Shown: one piece after another, positions 60,097-64,000 of the stretch | Layout of the letters: each line of letters starts with the position of its first letter | How positions within the stretch are numbered: the first letter of the stretch is position 1 | NCBI RefSeq assembly: GCF_034008635.1 | Contig: NZ_CP125378.1 | Location: forward strand, 1,416,001-1,480,000 | Direction: 5' to 3' | Origin: Pseudomonas sp. P8_229 | Lineage (GTDB): Bacteria; Pseudomonadota; Gammaproteobacteria; Pseudomonadales; Pseudomonadaceae | DNA: 64,000 nucleotides | Translations under genes and position numbers: made by a program | Notes under the pieces: model-generated | What the model saw: the letters and a program-made list of their open reading frames with translations, nothing else | Databases searched by the model: none | What the model was told of the DNA's origin: nothing

Positions 60097-62832
60097 TTAC
60101 TGGATCTGCCCGTGGCAATGCTTGAATTTCTTGCCCGAACCGCAGTAGCACAGTTCGTTGCGGCCCAGCTTCTGCTCGTTGCGAACCGGCGCGGTGGCGA
60201 GGGCCACATCGACCTCTTCACCCAGCACTTCCGGCTGGTCCAGACCAGGGGCCTCGGCGTGTTCGAACTGCATGCGGGCGGCCAGTGCTTCGGCTTCCTC
60301 ACGCAGGCGTTGCTCTTCGGCTTCCGGATCTTCGCGACGTACCTGAACGTGCGACAGCACACGGATCGAGTCGCGTTTGATCGAATCCAGCAGCTCGGAG
60401 AACAGCGTGAACGACTCGCGCTTGTATTCCTGCTTCGGGTTCTTCTGGGCATAGCCACGCAGGTGGATGCCGTGACGCAGATGGTCCATGGTCGACAGGT
60501 GGTCTTTCCACAGGTCGTCCAGTACGCGCAGTACGATTTGCTTCTCGAAGGAGCGCAGTGCCTCGGCACCGGCCTGGTCTTCTTTCTCGTTGTACGCGGC
60601 CATCAGCTCGACCATCAGTTTTTCGCGCAGGGTCTCTTCGTACAGGTGATCGTCTTCGTCGAGCCATTGCTGGATCGGCAGTTTCACCCCGAAATCGCTG
60701 GCAATCGACGCTTCCAGACCGGCCACGTCCCACTGCTCTGGCAGCGATTGCGGTGGAATGTGGGCGCTGACGGTGGCGTTGAGTACGTCCTGACGGAAGT
60801 CGGCGATGGTTTCACCGATGTTGTCGGCGGCCAGCAACGTGTTACGCATGTGATAGATCACTTTACGCTGTTCGTTGTTGACGTCATCGAACTCGAGCAG
60901 TTGCTTGCGGATGTCGAAGTTACGGCCCTCAACCTTGCGCTGCGCCTTCTCGATCGCGTTGGTCACCATGCGGTGCTCGATCGCTTCGCCCGGCTGCATG
61001 CCCAGGGCTTTCATGAAGTTCTTCACCCGGTCTGAGGCGAAGATGCGCATCAGGCTGTCTTCCAGCGACAGGTAGAAGCGGCTCGAACCGGCGTCACCCT
61101 GACGGCCGGCACGGCCACGCAGCTGGTTGTCGATACGACGCGATTCGTGACGCTCGGAGGCAATTACCTGCAGACCGCCGGATTCCAGCACTTGCTGGTG
61201 ACGCTTCTGCCAGTCGGCCTTGATCTGGGCAATCTGCTCAGGGGTCGGGTTTTCCAGCGACGCAACTTCAACTTCCCAGTTACCGCCCAACAGGATGTCG
61301 GTACCACGACCGGCCATGTTGGTAGCAATGGTCAGCGCGCCCGGACGACCGGCCTGCGCAATGATTTCAGCTTCTTTTTCGTGGAATTTGGCGTTCAGAA
61401 CCTTGTGTTCGATGCCTTCCTTAACGAGCAATGCGGACATGTGCTCGGAAGTTTCGATGGTGGCAGTACCCACCAGCACCGGACGACCGGCTGCCATGCT
61501 TTCCTTGATGTCCGCAACGATGGCCGCGTACTTCTCTTCGGCGGTCAGGAACACCAGGTCGTTGAAGTCTTTACGCGCCAACGGTTTGTTCGGCGGAATG
61601 ACCATCACTTCCAGACCATAGATCTGGTGGAATTCGAACGCTTCGGTGTCGGCGGTACCGGTCATGCCGGACAGCTTGGTGTACAGACGGAAGTAGTTCT
61701 GGAACGTGGTCGATGCCAGGGTCTGGCTTTCGGCCTGAATGTTCAGGCCTTCCTTGGCTTCGATAGCCTGGTGCAGACCTTCGGACAGACGACGGCCCGG
61801 CATGGTACGGCCGGTGTGTTCGTCGACCAGTACGACCTGGCCATCCTGCACGATGTATTCGATGTTGCGGTTGAACAGCTTGTGCGCACGCAGACCGGCA
61901 TAGACGTGGGTCAGCAGGCCCAGGTTATGCGCCGAGTACAGGCTCTCGCCTTCAGCCAGCAGGCCGACGCCGGTGAGCATGTCTTCGATGAACTGGTGAC
62001 CGGCTTCGTTGAGTTCGACCTGACGGGTCTTCTCGTCAACGGTGTAGTGCCCGGCCTTGGTGACTTCGCCTTCGACTTCTTCAACGTGCAGTTCCAGCTG
62101 CGGGATCAGTTTATTGATCTCCATGTACAGCTTGGAGCTGTCCTCGGCCTGACCGGAAATGATCAGAGGGGTACGCGCTTCGTCGATGAGGATGGAGTCG
62201 ACTTCGTCGATCACGGCAAAGTTGAGTTCGCGCTGGAATTTTTCTTCCATGCTGAACGCCATGTTGTCGCGCAGGTAGTCGAAACCGAATTCGTTGTTGG
62301 TGCCGTAGGTGATGTCGGCGGCGTACGCCAGACGCTTCTCTTCCGGTGGCTGGAACGGCGTCACGACGCCGACGGTCAGGCCGAGGAATTCATACAGCGG
62401 ACGCATCCAGTTGGCGTCACGACGCGCCAGGTAGTCGTTCACCGTCACAACGTGCACGCCCTTGCCGGACAGCGCGTTGAGGTAAACGCCCAGGGTCGCT
62501 ACGAGGGTTTTACCCTCACCGGTGCGCATTTCGGCAATCTTGCCTTCGTGCAAGGTCATGCCACCGACGAGTTGCACGTCGAAGTGGCGCATACCCATGA
62601 TGCGCTTGCCGGCTTCACGGGCGACCGCAAAGGCTTCTGGCAACAGCTTGTCGAGGGTTTCCCCTTTGGCGATGCGGGCCTTGAACTCATCGGTCTTGGC
62701 GCGCAATTGATCGTCCGAAAGGGCCACCATTTGCTCTTCGAAGGCATTGACGAGCTGCACCGTCTTGAGCATGCGTTTGACTTCACGCTCGTTCTTGCTT
62801 CCAAAAAGTTTCTTTAACAAAGGCGCAAACAT
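60097..62832 (-). CDS. secA: Preprotein translocase ATPase SecA
   Basis: A 911-residue motor. It begins [20 protein letters not shown]; Walker [14 protein letters not shown], Walker [19 protein letters not shown], the preprotein cross-linking domain, and a C-terminal zinc site [17 protein letters not shown] 62832 is chosen; the 43-codon upstream extension is Cys/His-rich but lacks support. Drives SecYEG-dependent export. Confidence 0.98.
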   Translation of the reverse strand: MFAPLLKKLFGSKNEREVKRMLKTVQLVNAFEEQMVALSDDQLRAKTDEFKARIAKGETLDKLLPEAFAVAREAGKRIMGMRHFDVQLVGGMTLHEGKIAEMRTGEGKTLVATLGVYLNALSGKGVHVVTVNDYLARRDANWMRPLYEFLGLTVGVVTPFQPPEEKRLAYAADITYGTNNEFGFDYLRDNMAFSMEEKFQRELNFAVIDEVDSILIDEARTPLIISGQAEDSSKLYMEINKLIPQLELHVEEVEGEVTKAGHYTVDEKTRQVELNEAGHQFIEDMLTGVGLLAEGESLYSAHNLGLLTHVYAGLRAHKLFNRNIEYIVQDGQVVLVDEHTGRTMPGRRLSEGLHQAIEAKEGLNIQAESQTLASTTFQNYFRLYTKLSGMTGTADTEAFEFHQIYGLEVMVIPPNKPLARKDFNDLVFLTAEEKYAAIVADIKESMAAGRPVLVGTATIETSEHMSALLVKEGIEHKVLNAKFHEKEAEIIAQAGRPGALTIATNMAGRGTDILLGGNWEVEVASLENPTPEQIAQIKADWQKRHQQVLESGGLQVIASERHESRRIDNQLRGRAGRQGDAGSSRFYLSLEDSLMRIFASDRVKNFMKALGMQPGEAIEHRMVTNAIEKAQRKVEGRNFDIRKQLLEFDDVNNEQRKVIYHMRNTLLAADNIGETIADFRQDVLNATVSAHIPPQSLPEQWDVAGLEASIASDFGVKLPIQQWLDEDDHLYEETLREKLMVELMAAYNEKEDQAGAEALRSFEKQIVLRVLDDLWKDHLSTMDHLRHGIHLRGYAQKNPKQEYKRESFTLFSELLDSIKRDSIRVLSHVQVRREDPEAEEQRLREEAEALAARMQFEHAEAPGLDQPEVLGEEVDVALATAPVRNEQKLGRNELCYCGSGKKFKHCHGQIQ

Positions 62833-63140
62833 ATCGGCAGGATCTTCCACACTAAAGGGATGGAGGGCGGCCCCGTGAGCGTCGCCCGTGCAGCCCTCAT
62901 GGCCGCATGCGAACGAGCATTCTACCCGGAAACGGTGGTGAGGAAAGTGGCGATATTCCACGATGCTGGCACTGCGCTTTGACGGGGCTCACTTAAAATA
63001 GGGGCGTTTTGCTCAACTTCAAGCCATACAAGGAAGAAGTTAGTCGTTGATTTAATGGGTAAAGCGGGGGCAAAAGCAATGGGCGAGTGAATTCGGCCTT
63101 TCTGCTACCATGGCCTTTCTGTTACTTCAGGTGTTCGATC
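62833..63140. other. Divergent region between secA and the DciA-like gene
   Basis: 308 bp without a gene. No secM-like arrest peptide frame is evident on the secA side. Promoters for both genes should be here, but no strong -35/-10 pair is visible. Confidence 0.5.
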
Positions 63141-63596
63141 ATGGCATTTCGCCCTCTTACAGCCAGAGCACCCGCCGCTCTGCTTCGCGAAGCCAAGCCG
63201 CTCAAAGCCATCCTCGGCCATGCCCAACGCCTGGGTCATCTGCAACGCCTGCTCGAAAGCCAACTGCAACCTGCCGCCCGCGAACATTGCCGTGTGGCGA
63301 AGTGGCGTGAAGGCGAACTTTCGCTGGTGGTGACTGACGGCCATTGGGCCACGCGCCTGCGCTACCAGCAAAAACGCCTGCAGCGGCAACTGCAACTATT
63401 CGAAGAATTCGCCAGCCTGACGCGGATCAAATTCACCGTGCGACCACCGATCGTGCAGCACGGGCCTGCCGGGCACACGATGGATCTGTCTAACGATGCG
63501 GCAGCGACCATTCAGTCGACAGCCGACGGGATCAGCGATCCGGGTCTGCGTGCCGCGCTTGAGCGCCTGGCGGCGCACGCCAAAGACAAGACCTGA
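63141..63596 (+). CDS. DciA-like (DUF721) protein
   Basis: A 151-residue protein with the DUF721 core (LLESQLQPAAREHCRVAKWREGELSLVVTDGHWATRLRYQQ). Such proteins load the replicative helicase DnaB in bacteria lacking DnaC. The start MAFRPLTARAPAALL at 63141 is preferred over the frame start at 63087. It is divergent from secA, as in P. aeruginosa (recalled). Confidence 0.85.
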   Translation: MAFRPLTARAPAALLREAKPLKAILGHAQRLGHLQRLLESQLQPAAREHCRVAKWREGELSLVVTDGHWATRLRYQQKRLQRQLQLFEEFASLTRIKFTVRPPIVQHGPAGHTMDLSNDAAATIQSTADGISDPGLRAALERLAAHAKDKT

Positions 63597-63608
63597 CAGC
63601 TCTCTGAG

Positions 63609-63698
63609 TGTGGGAGCGGGCTTGCTCGCGAAAGCGGTGTGTCATTCAACCAATATGGCGTCTGACACGGCCTCTTCGCGAGCAAGCCCGCTCCCACA
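63609..63698. repeat. REPIN-type inverted repeat, TGTGGGAGCGGGC family
   Basis: Arms TGTGGGAGCGGGCTTGCTCG and complement between the convergent dciA-like and HerA-like genes. Confidence 0.92.
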
Positions 63699-63721
63699 AT
63701 TGGATCTCCTGCAAGCTGGGA

Positions 63722-64000
63722 TCAGCGGCGTTTGCTGCCACCCAGCAGTGAGCCCATCAAACCGCGCACCAATTGCTTGCCGAGGTTATTGGCAGCCTGA
63801 CGCATGGCCGACTTCAGCGCCTGGCCTGCTGCGGTGCCGAGGAATGCCCCTGCCCTGTCGGCCAAACTCGGCTCCTCGGCGGCTGGCTTGCCCGCTGGCG
63901 CTTCAGCCTCCGGCGCCAAGCCTTTACGGCCCATCAGGATTTCATACGCAGACTCACGATCGATCGGCTTGTCATAACGCCCCTTGAACGGCGAGCCGGC
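63722..64000 (-). CDS. HerA-like (DUF853/YjgR) ATPase, C-terminal end only
   Basis: The last 92 codons of a gene entering from the right edge. AGSPFKGRYDKPIDRESAYEIL is typical of the C-terminal part of HerA-like helicases of the YjgR family; the Ala/Pro/Glu-rich stretch and LVRGLMGSLLGGSKRR tail follow. The ATPase motifs lie outside the window. An ATG at 63934 is internal. Confidence 0.75.
   Translation of the reverse strand, partial: AGSPFKGRYDKPIDRESAYEILMGRKGLAPEAEAPAGKPAAEEPSLADRAGAFLGTAAGQALKSAMRQAANNLGKQLVRGLMGSLLGGSKRR

Noticed and set aside
61147..62817. 556-codon open frame antisense to secA
   Set aside because: Composition-driven shadow of secA without any family motif.
62833..62961. 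Cys/His-rich 43-codon extension of SecA
   Set aside because: All related SecA proteins begin at the [11 protein letters not shown] start; the extension has no ribosome-binding site.

Overview
The window is a GC-rich, densely coded stretch of chromosome from a fluorescent Pseudomonas, most probably the P. fluorescens group. The evidence is gene content and order: gtrS-gltR-glk-edd/gap, arcDABC, gcvHP-sdaA-gcvT with a GcsR-type regulator, queC-queE-cpoB-pal-tolBARQ-ybgC-ruvBAC-yebC-aspS, dps-slyX-HIT-oprD, mscS-yajQ-panE and argJ-secA. Sixteen interspersed palindromic repeats of four kinds point the same way. Comparisons with P. aeruginosa PAO1 are from memory. No prophage, transposase, CRISPR array or rRNA is visible; the only tRNA is tRNA-Lys.

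Layout. 1-5.3 kb: glucose catabolism by the Entner-Doudoroff route (GtrS/GltR two-component system, glucokinase, 6-phosphogluconate dehydratase, divergent GAPDH), with HexR-type boxes in the divergent promoter region. 5.4-11 kb: a haem-acquisition cell-surface signalling cassette (ECF sigma factor, FecR-type anti-sigma factor, TonB-dependent haem receptor), a haem oxygenase and a DUF454 membrane protein. Two near-identical promoter-like elements with conserved spacing precede the receptor and the haem oxygenase genes, so the sigma factor may control uptake and degradation together. 11.4-16 kb: a dCache chemoreceptor, a class III CoA-transferase and AlkA. 16-24 kb: the arginine deiminase cluster with two back-to-back arcD genes, then arcA, arcB, arcC and a DUF5064-type gene. 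Two 104-bp palindromic repeats in opposite orientation bracket the last two genes.

23.4-31.4 kb: the GcsR-type sigma-54 activator, three 18-bp operator-like sites, a sigma-54 promoter and the glycine/serine operon gcvH-gcvP-sdaA-gcvT, which lacks the glyA copy expected between gcvP and sdaA. 31.4-35.6 kb: a CspA-family gene with a long leader, an RDD protein, nadA, tRNA-Lys, queC and queE. 35.7-46.7 kb: the Tol-Pal envelope system, the RuvABC resolvasome, YebC, AspRS and a zinc-ribbon protein. 46.8-51.7 kb: a ribbon-helix-helix protein, Dps, a membrane-anchored cold-shock-domain protein, SlyX, a HIT protein and an OprD-family porin preceded by about 890 bp without a convincing gene. 51.8-64 kb: MscS, YajQ, PanE, an orphan sensor kinase, a cobalamin adenosyltransferase, a Nudix/TenI fusion, a glutathione S-transferase, ArgJ, SecA, a DciA-like protein and the end of a HerA-like ATPase gene.

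Most of the window is ordinary core genome. The parts worth a second look are regulatory: the twin ECF promoters, GcsR-site geometry, inverted repeats around arcC, terminator-like structures without an upstream gene (before oprD and in the yajQ leader), the mirror-image arcD pair, and the membrane-tethered cold-shock domain.
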